Origin: Planctomycetaceae bacterium
GTDB lineage: Bacteria > Planctomycetota > Planctomycetia > Planctomycetales > Planctomycetaceae
Assembly (NCBI GenBank): GCA_020426085.1
Contig: JAGQQP010000072.1
Location: forward strand, 1 to 11,392
Direction: 5' to 3'
DNA: 11,392 bases
Positions 1 to 8,341 of this stretch are shown piece by piece (position 1 is the first letter of the stretch; every line of letters begins with the position of its first letter). The translations under genes were made by a program, and so were the position numbers. The notes under the pieces are model-generated. The model saw only the letters and a program-made list of their open reading frames with translations, made no database searches and was not told the origin of the DNA.

Positions 1-295
1 GTTTGGTTGTCTGGGGGGGACAATCAAAATCGGGAAATCCTCGCGTTCTCAGTTTCCATCTTATGCTGGGGGCGTTCAGCCCCGCAGTCAGGCTTCAGCT
101 GATTCTCTGAAAACGGTCTTGTTACCTCTCTTGATAAGTTTGGGGTATATCTTACATGTTATTTTCTGGTCTGGCACGGATTTTGGATTCAGTAATTTAA
201 ATAATTCCCCACGATCTGTCTCTTTTCCAGTATTTTCTGCTCGTCGTAGAAACCGGATTCAGAAGATTCGAAATGAAGTACCGATCCAAAAAAAA
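1..295. other. Left-edge region upstream of the recombinase core
   Basis: No separate gene is recognised here. The recombinase reading frame has no stop codon from base 2 up to the ATG at 296 (98 codons), so an N-terminal extension or a start outside the window cannot be excluded. The translated stretch shows no family I recognise and looks unlike the start of a serine recombinase. A run of seven G lies at 13-19. A short GC-rich imperfect hairpin lies at about 66-87, without a T run after it. I see no convincing promoter: TTGATA at 131-136 has no good -10 element at the usual spacing. Confidence 0.5.
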
Positions 296-296
296 A
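288..296 (+). other. A9 homopolymer at the recombinase start
   Basis: Nine consecutive A end in the A of the ATG at 296. Another ATG at 273, with AGAAG (261-265) at ribosome-binding distance, reads into this run in a different frame. A single extra A in the transcript would join MKYRSKKK to MASYARYSS and give a normal-looking recombinase start. Runs of nine or more A are known sites of RNA polymerase slippage. Use of this one is inference. Confidence 0.35.
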
Positions 297-2359
297 TGGC
301 GAGCTACGCGCGATACAGTTCACAGAATCAAAGAGAAGAGAGTATTCACCAACAGCAGGAAGTATGCAGGCAAAAAGCAATCTCTATGGGGCATTCAATT
401 TCCAGTGATCTGGAGTTTGTGGATCGGGCTGTCTCAGGAACCAAGCTCAATCGGGACGGATTGAACCAGTTATTGGAATCAGCCAAAAATGGAGAATTTA
501 ATGTCTTATATTTATATAGCCTCAGCCGTCTGGCTCGGGAATCTGTGATTACGATGCCGATCCTGAAAAAGCTCGTGCACACATATAAAATCAGGTGTAT
601 TTGCGTCACAGAAGGCATTGATACGGCTGTGACCGGATGGGAATTGATCGCTTCCATCTACTCGATCATCCATGAGCAGTTTATTGCGGATTTGAGGGCA
701 GCCGTACTTCGCGGACAGGAAGGTGCACTGCTGGAGGGCTTTTCTGTTGGTGACTGGTGTTTTGGATATGGTTCAGAACCTGTACCTGGAACGGAGCAGA
801 CACGCCCAGGACGCAACAGGAAACCTCGAATGATCTATGTAATAAATGAGGAACATGCAGAGTGGGTAAACCAGATCTTTACCTGGTATGTGGATGAGGG
901 TTACTCGATAGGCAGGATTGTCAGAGAACTGAATCGCTTAAGAGCTCCGAAGGACCATCGTTCTACCTCAGACGAGTGGCACCATAATCTTGTCGTGGGC
1001 ATTCTGTCAAATGAGAAGTATATCGGTCTATGGCCCTGGGGGGAGAATCAGAACGAACGGGATCCTGAAACAGGCATAATTAGGCAGGAATCTCGACTTG
1101 ATGAAGAATGTGAAAAATGGACGCGTGAACTCCCTCATCTCTGTATTGTTGATACTCGTACATTTCAAAAGGCGCAAGAAATGCTAAACGCCAATACTGA
1201 AAAGTGGGAAAAGCATCGTCGTGATAATGGTCGCTTAAATGGGTCTTCTGCTGAGACCAATGGTAGACGGAGGGTAAAGCTCTTGCATGGCCTCTTGAAA
1301 TGTGCCAAGTGCGGCAGTCCGTTTTACAACACTGGGAGACGGACTCAGTGTCGCGGTGCAAGACGCGGTACTTGTGACGTTGTCACCTCAGTACCGATGG
1401 AAGTACTGGAGGCGATGATCGTAGAGAAAATCGGTGAGATCATCAATGGGGATGAACTTTGGTTTGACTATACCCTTAATGAATTGATACGGTGCTATCA
1501 AGAGTACGAAAGTAGGGTACCAGCAGCAATCAGGGGAATAGAGCGTGTACTGCAACAGGTTTCTCAGAAAATTGAACGGTTGCTTGATAGGATCGAAGCC
1601 GGTGATATCAGTCATGACATTAACGTACGATTGCAACGCCGTAATGAAGAACGGGAAACCCTTCAGGAACAACTGGCGAGTTTGCAACGTGGTAGAGTTC
1701 AGGACAGAGAAGCTCCTACTGCTGTATGGCTACGGGAGCAGCTTTCCAGCATGCACGAAGACCTACAGGTGTCTTCTCCTACCGCAAATGAGTCATTGCG
1801 TAACCTGATTGGAGGAGAGATTATTTTAGAGGAAATCGATATTCCCCTAAGAAAAAGAAAGGCTTTGCGTGGAACGTTCAGGCTCACCGCACATGGCGTT
1901 TCTGGTGAGGCGGTTAATGGTACTCCAGCTCAGAATGCCGCTGAGCATGCGAAGCTGATATCAATAGATTTCATTCAGACGGATGCAACAGAAATCCAGA
2001 GGGAGGTTGCAAAAGAAATGTATGATAATGGTGAACCGATGAAGAACATTGCAGAGGCTCTTAATGTTGGAAGAGCTCGTGTAACATTACTGTTACATGA
2101 AGCTTTTGAATTACTGGGATTGGAAAAACCAGACGGACGCCAGCGTCGATGGCAGTTGGATACCTCACATCAAAAGCCCCTCTTCCATCAGAATATAGCT
2201 GAGAATGTGATGGAATTATTTCACAAGAATAAAACATATGGTGAGATTGCCCAACAGTTGGGGGTTTGCCGAAACGTTATTACCGCAGCCGTTAAATTCT
2301 GGCACCAGCAAAAAGGATTGCCCGTTCCCGATGGTCGAAGTCGGAGGAAAACACTGTAG
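296..2359 (+). CDS. Large serine recombinase with zinc ribbon and tandem C-terminal HTH repeat
   Basis: Site-specific DNA recombinase of the large serine (resolvase/invertase) family, 687 residues from the ATG at 296. It would cut and rejoin DNA through a covalent phosphoserine intermediate. Seen: the catalytic start YARYSSQNQ at residues 4-12 with Ser8 as the likely nucleophile; the SLSRLAR arginine motif at about 75-81, where the Asp usual in this motif is Ser; a recombinase domain at about 155-265 including NEKYIGLWPWG; a Cys4 zinc ribbon (C336, C339, C352, C360); and a charged coiled coil at about 412-466. The last ~115 residues hold two helix-turn-helix units (574-618 and 640-684), each ending in PDGRxRR and exactly 66 residues apart. 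The start is uncertain: the frame is open to base 2, TTG at 119 is possible, and no good ribosome binding site precedes 296. ATG 296 is preferred because conserved sequence begins there. Whether it belongs to an integrated element, inversion system or resident gene cannot be told here. Confidence 0.9.
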   Translation: MASYARYSSQNQREESIHQQQEVCRQKAISMGHSISSDLEFVDRAVSGTKLNRDGLNQLLESAKNGEFNVLYLYSLSRLARESVITMPILKKLVHTYKIRCICVTEGIDTAVTGWELIASIYSIIHEQFIADLRAAVLRGQEGALLEGFSVGDWCFGYGSEPVPGTEQTRPGRNRKPRMIYVINEEHAEWVNQIFTWYVDEGYSIGRIVRELNRLRAPKDHRSTSDEWHHNLVVGILSNEKYIGLWPWGENQNERDPETGIIRQESRLDEECEKWTRELPHLCIVDTRTFQKAQEMLNANTEKWEKHRRDNGRLNGSSAETNGRRRVKLLHGLLKCAKCGSPFYNTGRRTQCRGARRGTCDVVTSVPMEVLEAMIVEKIGEIINGDELWFDYTLNELIRCYQEYESRVPAAIRGIERVLQQVSQKIERLLDRIEAGDISHDINVRLQRRNEERETLQEQLASLQRGRVQDREAPTAVWLREQLSSMHEDLQVSSPTANESLRNLIGGEIILEEIDIPLRKRKALRGTFRLTAHGVSGEAVNGTPAQNAAEHAKLISIDFIQTDATEIQREVAKEMYDNGEPMKNIAEALNVGRARVTLLLHEAFELLGLEKPDGRQRRWQLDTSHQKPLFHQNIAENVMELFHKNKTYGEIAQQLGVCRNVITAAVKFWHQQKGLPVPDGRSRRKTL

Positions 2360-2381
2360 TTAATGAACAGAAGCCATATCG

Positions 2382-2422
2382 ATCGGTCGGCTACCAGGAA
2401 TGGTTGTCGGCCGATATTTTTA
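2382..2422 (+). terminator. Intrinsic terminator of the recombinase gene
   Basis: Arms 2382-2396 and 2401-2415 can form a 15-position stem with 12 Watson-Crick pairs, two G-T pairs and one mismatch around a GGAA loop. The stem is followed by ATTTTTA. It starts 22 bases after the recombinase stop codon, as expected for a rho-independent terminator. Confidence 0.65.
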
Positions 2423-2585
2423 CTATTCGGTCTAACTGGGGCGATCTCACGGGACGCGAACCGTATTACAGGTTGGGAGTCTCAGGGTGCATTGGAGGGT
2501 TGAACCGGCCTATCGCTTAGTCGTCAGACCAGAAAAAAATAAGATTGAGACGCTGCTTACAGTATTACGTTCTATTAAAGCAGAA

Positions 2586-2619
2586 GGCCGGGGCTCTGTA
2601 TTACTCAGAATCCCCGGCC
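2586..2619. repeat. GC-rich inverted repeat / hairpin
   Basis: Arms GGCCGGGG (2586-2593) and CCCCGGCC (2612-2619) pair perfectly. Inner TCTG (2595-2598) and CAGA (2606-2609) extend the stem across a small internal loop. There is no T run after it on the plus strand. On the minus strand it is followed by a moderately T-rich stretch, so it may end transcripts from the minus-strand tRNA-Ser. Confidence 0.5.
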
Positions 2620-2632
2620 GGTCATCAGTTGC

Positions 2633-2656
2633 GGCCTGATGAATCAGGCCATTTTG
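2633..2656 (+). terminator. Terminator-like hairpin
   Basis: GGCCTGA (2633-2639) and TCAGGCC (2644-2650) form a perfect 7-bp stem with a TGAA loop, followed by ATTTTG. It would act on plus-strand transcripts, but the recombinase already has a terminator about 220 bases upstream. It may be a backup or a relic of a lost gene. Confidence 0.4.
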
Positions 2657-2805
2657 TACAGCAGCAATTTGAACCTTTGAATGTTGTAATCACAATCAAA
2701 CGGATTTCTAATCAGCACAAATCTAGCACAAAATCAGAATCTTCAATTCCGGTTGATCGTTTGGTCCTACAAATAAAGGGTCAAAAGCGGTCTTGTACAA
2801 AAAGG

Positions 2806-2892
<87 letters not shown>

Positions 2893-3401
2893 GGTTAGAT
2901 GTTCGCGTATTTATTTCATTCTGCTCTCTCGAATGAACAGACAGCATAGTCAGATCACTGTGCAGCGTCAAATTCGAACAGGCTGAACTTCATATCGATT
3001 GTACTGGCACCGCCGGGATTCGCTGCCAACTACCTCTGCTGTTTTGTCGTAAGAATTTCAGTGTGTCTTCGTCTCCAAATCCCGTTATACAGTCAGATTC
3101 TGTTTAAGGACTGGAAATATAAACCTTTCCCTGCATCTTTCTTGCAGACTCTCTGTCGTCGGGATATGCTGTTATTTATAGATATTTTCTGTAAAGATTG
3201 GTTCACCATCAACTTTGGAAAATCAACAGGTACAGAAAATCGCTATCTGACAGCGAACATTTAGTAGATGAAGTAGGTATAATGAGAGCCGGGGTATGTC
3301 CATGTTCTGTGTGGCAGCCTTTAAACTCGTGATTTCACAGGTCTAGCGTCCTCTCTTTCACGACCTCGGTTCATCCGTTCATTAGCGATGGAATTTATAA
3401 T
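2893..3401. other. Intergenic leader region, divergent tRNA-Ser / TPR gene
   Basis: 509 bases without a convincing gene. A GTG frame at 3061-3264 gives 67 residues with no recognisable features and is not accepted. A perfect TATAAT lies at 3278-3283, but no -35 box lies at normal spacing, so it is only a weak promoter candidate for the TPR cluster, with a leader of about 110 bases. A second TATAAT (3396-3401) directly abuts the ATG at 3402 and is too close to drive that start. On the minus strand TAAATA (plus 2909-2914) could be a -10 for the tRNA, with only a poor -35. Confidence 0.4.
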
Positions 3402-6400
3402 ATGCGTCTATTCCATTTTGTTTCGATCGTGAGTCTGTTTACGATTTTGACAACCGTCTCTTCTGTCTCCGCAGAGGAGCAGTATCTCGAATTTCTTCAA
3501 GGATTACGGGATAAAAACTATCACGACACGGCATTGCTGTATCTCGATAAAATTGCAGCCGACAAGTCGACGCCTAAAGAGATTCAGGAGTTAATTCCTT
3601 TCGAGCGTGCGATGACACTGTTGATGTTCTCGCGGACTCAAACTCAGCCGGATGAGCAGGAAGAAACACTCAATCAGGCTCTGGCACAGCTGTCGTTATT
3701 CACGAAACAGTCTCCCAATCATCCCATGGCAGGGACTGCGAATACAGAACGCGGCAAAATTATCCTGGAAAAAGCGGAAGTAGAAGGCCGCAAAGCACAG
3801 TCTCCTGCAGAACAGAATAATAAAAAAGCACATCAGGCAGAGGCCCGAAAACTGGTTGCCCAGGCCAGGGACATTTTTCAGAAAGCCTATAATCTGCACG
3901 AAAAGACCTGGAAATCATTTCCCGCAACTTTCATTGATAAACAGAAAGAACCGGAAAAATATGAAGCCCGGGCCAAAGCGGAAATTCAATTCATGAGTGC
4001 CCAGCTGGATCTGGCACAATGTACTTATGCTGAAGCGCAAACCTACGATCCCGGCAGTGCTGATTTTAATCGGCTTCTGAAAAAAGCTGCTGAAGAGTAT
4101 GCCAAAATTCACGAACGTTATCGCAGTCAGGTTGGTGGATTATACGCCCGCATGTGGCAGGGAAAGTGTTTTGAAGAACAGGGTGAACTGGGACAGGCTC
4201 TGGGAGTCTACAATGAGCTGCTGGGACACCCTGGTAATTCATCGGCTATTAAAAGCTTGAAAGATAACTGTCTGCAGTTTCGGTTAATCTGCATGAATGA
4301 TGAGAAGAAAAAAGATTATCAGCTGGTCATCAAGGAAGCGGAAGAGTGGCTGAAGCAAAATCGTTCTCGCAGCCGCACAGCTATTGGGCAGGGGATCACC
4401 TGGGAACTGGCACGTGCTCAGGAAGCACTGGCTAATAAGGAAGGAACAGACAAGGCAGATCAGGAACGGATTCTCAGACAGGCCCTGGTAAATGCCCGCT
4501 TTGTCAATGCATTTCGCGGTAAATATCGAGATGTTTCCCGACTGATGATGGGCCGAATTAATGCCAAACTACAGAAAAATGCAGGAGGAGATCCGCAGGA
4601 TTTTGCAACCGCTTACGGGCTGGGACAGGACCGCCACAAGCAGACCCAGACTTTGAAAGACAAACTGGCAGCAGCAAAGTCTGCAGCGGATAAAAAGAAG
4701 GCGCAGGTCGAACTGACTCAATACATGGAAGAGACCGCCCGCATTCTGCGAATCGCATTGAAACTGGCAGATAGTAAAACCGATCCCAAGGAACTGGATC
4801 ATGCCCGTTTTCTGCTGAGTTATACATATTATAATCTCAGACGCAGTTATGAATGTGCGATTCTGGCAGAGTTCATTTCGAAAAGCGATGACAAAATTAA
4901 TGGCGGTATGTCATTGGATGCGGCTTACCTGGCTTTGGCTGGCTATCTGCAGGCTTATAATGATTCTCCGAAGAATTTACGTTACGTTGACAATCAGCAC
5001 ATGGAGGCGATCTGTAACCAGATTACCAGTCGATGGCCTGAAAGCGGACGTGCCAATGATGCCCGGATTCAGCTGGGTAATATTTACAGTTCCACGGAAC
5101 GGCCCGCCGAAGCAGCAAAATGGTTTTCTCAGGTTCCACCGACTGCACCTCAATATACTGACGCGCAGATTAGAGCCGGCCAGGCATACTGGAACAGCTA
5201 TCTGACAGCAATGTCACGTCGTTCCGAGGCTACTCCGGAAAGTGCGAAAGAATGGTCTGCATTAGCAGACAAGCATCTTCGCATCGGTATTGCAGCAACC
5301 TTGAAGTCTCTCGCTCCCAATGCAAAGACTCCTGAAGATTTAACTGCTGCAAAGACATCACTGGCACAAATTGCCTTGAATAACGGTCAATACCAGGAAG
5401 CGATTGATATTCTGACTAAAGATCCGCATTCGGTTCTTAAAGCCATTCATGTTGCAAAAGGAACTAAACGGCCTGCGAAGGGGGTACAGAGCAGTGAGTT
5501 TGCAAATCTTGTCTACCAGTTGCAACTGCGTGGATATATTGGTCTGCAGCAAATCGACCTGGCGCGAAAAGCGATGAAAGAGCTGGAAGAATCGGCTTCA
5601 GGTTCCGGAGGCGAATCAATTACCGAGATGTATCGACAGCTGGGTGAGAAAATTACAGAAGAGATTGAGCGCCTGAAAGCCACCGGAGACACCAAACGAA
5701 TTGATGATGTGCGAAAATCACTGGAAACATTCCTGACTGATATCTTCAAACGCAAAGACCAGACCTATGGATCACTGGTCTGGATTGGTGAGACCTATTA
5801 TGGCATGGGACAGGGAGCCAGTGAAAACCCGACTGTGGCCCGTGGCTATTACGACAGAGCCGCTGCAGCGTTCGAAGAAATTCTGAAACGTCAGGAAGCT
5901 ACCAGTGATTTCATGCCAGGTAAGTTTCAAGTCGGGATTACACTGCGTCTGGTAAACTGCAAGCGGGAACAGGGTGAGTATGAAGCAGCAATGAAACTGC
6001 TTGCCCCAATTGTGAAGGAAAAGAATACTTCGCCTGAAGTGCAGTTTGAAGCCGCCAGTCTTTTGCAGGCCTGGGCTGGAAGCGGTCAAGGTGATAACAA
6101 TGCAAAATATCTGGAAGCCATTAACGGGATGGAACTGGAAAACGGTGCAGTGATACGTGGCTGGAATTATCTGGCGCGGTCACTACAAAATTCTATAGAA
6201 AACGCGAGTAGTGAAGATCTGAAGAAGATGTATCAGAAGATGTACTACGATGCTCAGTACAATAAGGTAGATTCACTCAGAAAATATGCGATTGCCGTCA
6301 ATAATGCTGACAGTCTGGATCGCACGAAATCTGAAATCAATGTCTTTGGTCAGACCAACGTTGATCTTCCGGATGAAGTCTGGAAGCGGTTCAACGAGCT

Positions 6401-7052
6401 GTATCGTCAGGTCCAGACCGATATGGGTGAAGATCCACAGGATCTGGCACGACGCTTTAGTGCCAGCGAAACTGTCGCAGCCAATGATGCGTCCCCACTG
6501 AAAACAAAGACTCCAGCGGATACCCAGCAGAAAGTGGCGCAGCAGCCGACAGAACAGGCGACGGGGGGATCCAATACGATGATCATCGTACTGGTTCTGC
6601 TGGTTGGAGTTGGTGGTGCCGTTGCATTCTACTTCTTTGGATTAAAGCCCGGAAAGAAAGCACCGCGTCCCTCTTATCAACTGGCGACGAATGTCATTAT
6701 GCCTTCCGAGATTCCTGCTCCAGCGCCTTCGAGTCCTAAACCGAGTCGATCGGAACCGTCAAAGTCATCCCTGCCTGATTTCTCAGTGGAGAAACCTCGC
6801 AGTAAAGCAGAACCAGCAAAAACCAGAAGCAGTAAGCCAACTGAGAAGTCAGATTCCAATAAAAGTGATTCCGGTAATGAAAAACGTAAGCTGACCCCGG
6901 AACAAATCGCTGCTCGTAAAGCAAAACTGGCACAAATGTCGCCGGAAGAAATCGCTGCCCGGAAAGCAGCAATTGCCAAGAAAAAAGCAGCCCAGGCAAA
7001 ACAACAGAAACAGTCACGTCCTCGTCCCGAAAGTGAATCCCAGGACAGCTGA
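3402..7052 (+). CDS. Giant secreted TPR protein with C-terminal membrane helix and Lys-rich tail
   Basis: A 1216-residue TPR-type protein, first gene of the ExbB/ExbD cluster. Seen: a signal peptide at 1-24 ending in VSSVSA; then about 1000 residues dominated by paired amphipathic helices with TPR-like spacing, including a charged helical stretch at about 415-450; a low-complexity linker at about 1020-1058; one clear membrane helix at about 1060-1082 (MIIVLVLLVGVGGAVAFYFF); and a 130-residue Pro/Ser/Lys-rich tail. The tail contains a tandem motif, TPEQIAARKAKLAQ (1165-1178) and SPEEIAARKAAIAK (1180-1193). Inferred topology: TPR solenoid in the periplasm, anchored by the helix, tail in the cytoplasm. 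TPR solenoids normally bind proteins, so this is a candidate scaffold or force-receiving partner of the downstream motor. The ribosome binding site is weak (GGA at 3390-3392). The next gene starts 78 bases on. The exact function is unknown. Confidence 0.9.
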   Translation: MRLFHFVSIVSLFTILTTVSSVSAEEQYLEFLQGLRDKNYHDTALLYLDKIAADKSTPKEIQELIPFERAMTLLMFSRTQTQPDEQEETLNQALAQLSLFTKQSPNHPMAGTANTERGKIILEKAEVEGRKAQSPAEQNNKKAHQAEARKLVAQARDIFQKAYNLHEKTWKSFPATFIDKQKEPEKYEARAKAEIQFMSAQLDLAQCTYAEAQTYDPGSADFNRLLKKAAEEYAKIHERYRSQVGGLYARMWQGKCFEEQGELGQALGVYNELLGHPGNSSAIKSLKDNCLQFRLICMNDEKKKDYQLVIKEAEEWLKQNRSRSRTAIGQGITWELARAQEALANKEGTDKADQERILRQALVNARFVNAFRGKYRDVSRLMMGRINAKLQKNAGGDPQDFATAYGLGQDRHKQTQTLKDKLAAAKSAADKKKAQVELTQYMEETARILRIALKLADSKTDPKELDHARFLLSYTYYNLRRSYECAILAEFISKSDDKINGGMSLDAAYLALAGYLQAYNDSPKNLRYVDNQHMEAICNQITSRWPESGRANDARIQLGNIYSSTERPAEAAKWFSQVPPTAPQYTDAQIRAGQAYWNSYLTAMSRRSEATPESAKEWSALADKHLRIGIAATLKSLAPNAKTPEDLTAAKTSLAQIALNNGQYQEAIDILTKDPHSVLKAIHVAKGTKRPAKGVQSSEFANLVYQLQLRGYIGLQQIDLARKAMKELEESASGSGGESITEMYRQLGEKITEEIERLKATGDTKRIDDVRKSLETFLTDIFKRKDQTYGSLVWIGETYYGMGQGASENPTVARGYYDRAAAAFEEILKRQEATSDFMPGKFQVGITLRLVNCKREQGEYEAAMKLLAPIVKEKNTSPEVQFEAASLLQAWAGSGQGDNNAKYLEAINGMELENGAVIRGWNYLARSLQNSIENASSEDLKKMYQKMYYDAQYNKVDSLRKYAIAVNNADSLDRTKSEINVFGQTNVDLPDEVWKRFNELYRQVQTDMGEDPQDLARRFSASETVAANDASPLKTKTPADTQQKVAQQPTEQATGGSNTMIIVLVLLVGVGGAVAFYFFGLKPGKKAPRPSYQLATNVIMPSEIPAPAPSSPKPSRSEPSKSSLPDFSVEKPRSKAEPAKTRSSKPTEKSDSNKSDSGNEKRKLTPEQIAARKAKLAQMSPEEIAARKAAIAKKKAAQAKQQKQSRPRPESESQDS

Positions 7053-7114
7053 TGATTCAGCTGGTATGACTCTGAATTTAGAAATCCACTCGAGATGAGA
7101 TACCAATTATCGTT

Positions 7115-7120
7115 GAGGAG
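7115..7120 (+). promoter_or_regulatory. Ribosome binding site setting the second TPR gene start
   Basis: GAGGAG lies 10 bases before the ATG at 7131. This supports 7131 over the in-frame ATG at 7095, which has no such site and would place 12 extra residues before an otherwise normal signal peptide. Confidence 0.65.
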
Positions 7121-7130
7121 CAATCAACTC

Positions 7131-8177
7131 ATGAAACGTCCGATCTGGTCAAGTTTGATTCTGCTGGCAGGACTTTCGGTTCTGACCGCGTCAAAAGCTA
7201 CTGCTGCAGATACGATTTATCAATATGACAGCAACAGTCCGCTGCTGGGAGATGTCAGTGGCTACACTAAGACGGAACTGACTTTAAAACGCGGTGCTAC
7301 CAATGTCAAAATTCCGGCGAATGAGATTGAACGTGTTCGCTGGGACGGTGAGCCGCCACAGTTGAATATTGCCCGCAATCAGGAACAGAACGGAAATTTT
7401 GCAGCAGCTTTGGAAGAGTATAAGAAAGCGGAAGGTTCAGCGAGTCCGAATCTGAAAAAGAGTCTGCAGTACATGATTGCCCGTGCGACTGCCCGCAGTG
7501 CTAAAGCAAATCCCGCTCAATTGGATAATGGCATTAAACTGCTGGATGATTTTGTCAAAGCCAATGCTGATCACTTCAGTTATTATCCTGCGATGAAACT
7601 CCTGGGAGAATCCTATCTGGCGAAGAAAGATTATGCGGCTGCCAATTCCGCATTTGGAACCGTTGAGCGTTCCCCCTGGAAAGATTACCAGATGGACGCC
7701 AAGAATATGAAAGCACGGGTGCTGCTGGCTCAGGGTAATACAAAAGGGGCTCTGGCCGCTTTTGAAGCAGTCGCCAAAATGGATGGCAAGACACCAGGTG
7801 AGCTGGCCAGTAAGCATGCCGCGCAGCTGGGAAGTGCCATCTGTCTGGAGAAAGAAGGCAAACCTCAGGATGCCATTAAAGTCCTGGATGAAATTGTTAA
7901 AAATGTCAGCTCCACACAGAGTAGTCTGCTGGCAGAAGTATATCTGAAAAAAGGGGACTGTTACCAGGCTTTAGGTGAATCGAAAGAAGCGCTGATTGCC
8001 TATCTGCACGTAGACGTTCTCTTTCCATCGGATCCCGCTGTGCATGCTGAGGCTTTGTATCACCTCTCAACACTTTGGGGAAAAGTTCAGAATAAAGAGC
8101 GGGGAGCAGAGGCACGAGCAGTATTGCAGCAGCAGTATCCCGACAGTGAATGGGCGCAAAAAGCCGCTAAAGGCTGA
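7131..8177 (+). CDS. Secreted TPR protein with N-terminal beta-rich domain
   Basis: 348 residues from the ATG at 7131. Seen: a signal peptide at about 1-25 (positive start, leucine-rich core, cleavage near ATA-AD); a short predicted beta-rich segment at about 28-66 that includes ELTLKRGATNVKIPANEIERV followed by WDGEPP; then TPR helices to the end. The last part (YPDSEWAQKA) resembles the TPR repeats of CpoB/YbgF and BamD-type proteins. The likely location is the periplasm, with no membrane helix apart from the signal. It lies between the giant TPR gene and the channel gene on the same strand, so it probably serves the same system as a binding or adaptor subunit, as CpoB does for Tol-Pal. That role is inferred from context. 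The beta segment is a short module I recall before TPRs in planctomycete proteins, but I cannot name its family. Confidence 0.9.
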   Translation: MKRPIWSSLILLAGLSVLTASKATAADTIYQYDSNSPLLGDVSGYTKTELTLKRGATNVKIPANEIERVRWDGEPPQLNIARNQEQNGNFAAALEEYKKAEGSASPNLKKSLQYMIARATARSAKANPAQLDNGIKLLDDFVKANADHFSYYPAMKLLGESYLAKKDYAAANSAFGTVERSPWKDYQMDAKNMKARVLLAQGNTKGALAAFEAVAKMDGKTPGELASKHAAQLGSAICLEKEGKPQDAIKVLDEIVKNVSSTQSSLLAEVYLKKGDCYQALGESKEALIAYLHVDVLFPSDPAVHAEALYHLSTLWGKVQNKERGAEARAVLQQQYPDSEWAQKAAKG

Positions 8178-8226
8178 TAAATTGACGTGAAAGTCAGATT
8201 GCTGGCAAGATTCGTCAGGTCTTCCC

Positions 8227-8256
8227 TTTACAATGCAATTTCGGCCTATAAATAAT
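8227..8256 (+). promoter_or_regulatory. Candidate promoter of the exbB-exbD-exbD genes
   Basis: TTTACA (8227-8232) is followed by an A/T-rich run. TAAATA (8249-8254) is 16 bases away and AATAAT (8251-8256) is 18 bases away. The 164-base gap before the channel gene is the longest within the cluster, which leaves room for a separate start and a leader of roughly 80 bases. Read-through from the TPR genes is equally possible, since I see no terminator between 8178 and 8226. Confidence 0.35.
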
Positions 8257-8341
8257 AGCACACTTGTATTTAAGACACTTTGAGTCCTACAGCAAGATAT
8301 CCACGATTAACACTCCTTTCAGTAGACCGGAGACCACAACG

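Noticed and set aside
2487..2639. GTG frame of 50 codons on the plus strand (contains EPAYRLVVRPEKNKIE) as a small gene
   Set aside because: Its 3' half runs through a strong GC-rich hairpin and into a terminator-like stem, it has no ribosome binding site, and I recognise no family. It could be a gene relic, but the sequence alone does not support it.
3061..3264. 67-codon GTG frame in the leader region
   Set aside because: No ribosome binding site, no domain, and composition unlike the neighbouring genes.
3396..3401. TATAAT directly before the ATG at 3402 as promoter of the TPR gene
   Set aside because: Transcription would start inside the coding sequence, and no -35 element lies at the right distance.
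6677..7123. 148-codon minus-strand frame opposite the end of the giant TPR gene
   Set aside because: It is a shadow of the Lys/Pro/Ser-rich tail. The plus-strand frame has a continuous logical architecture.
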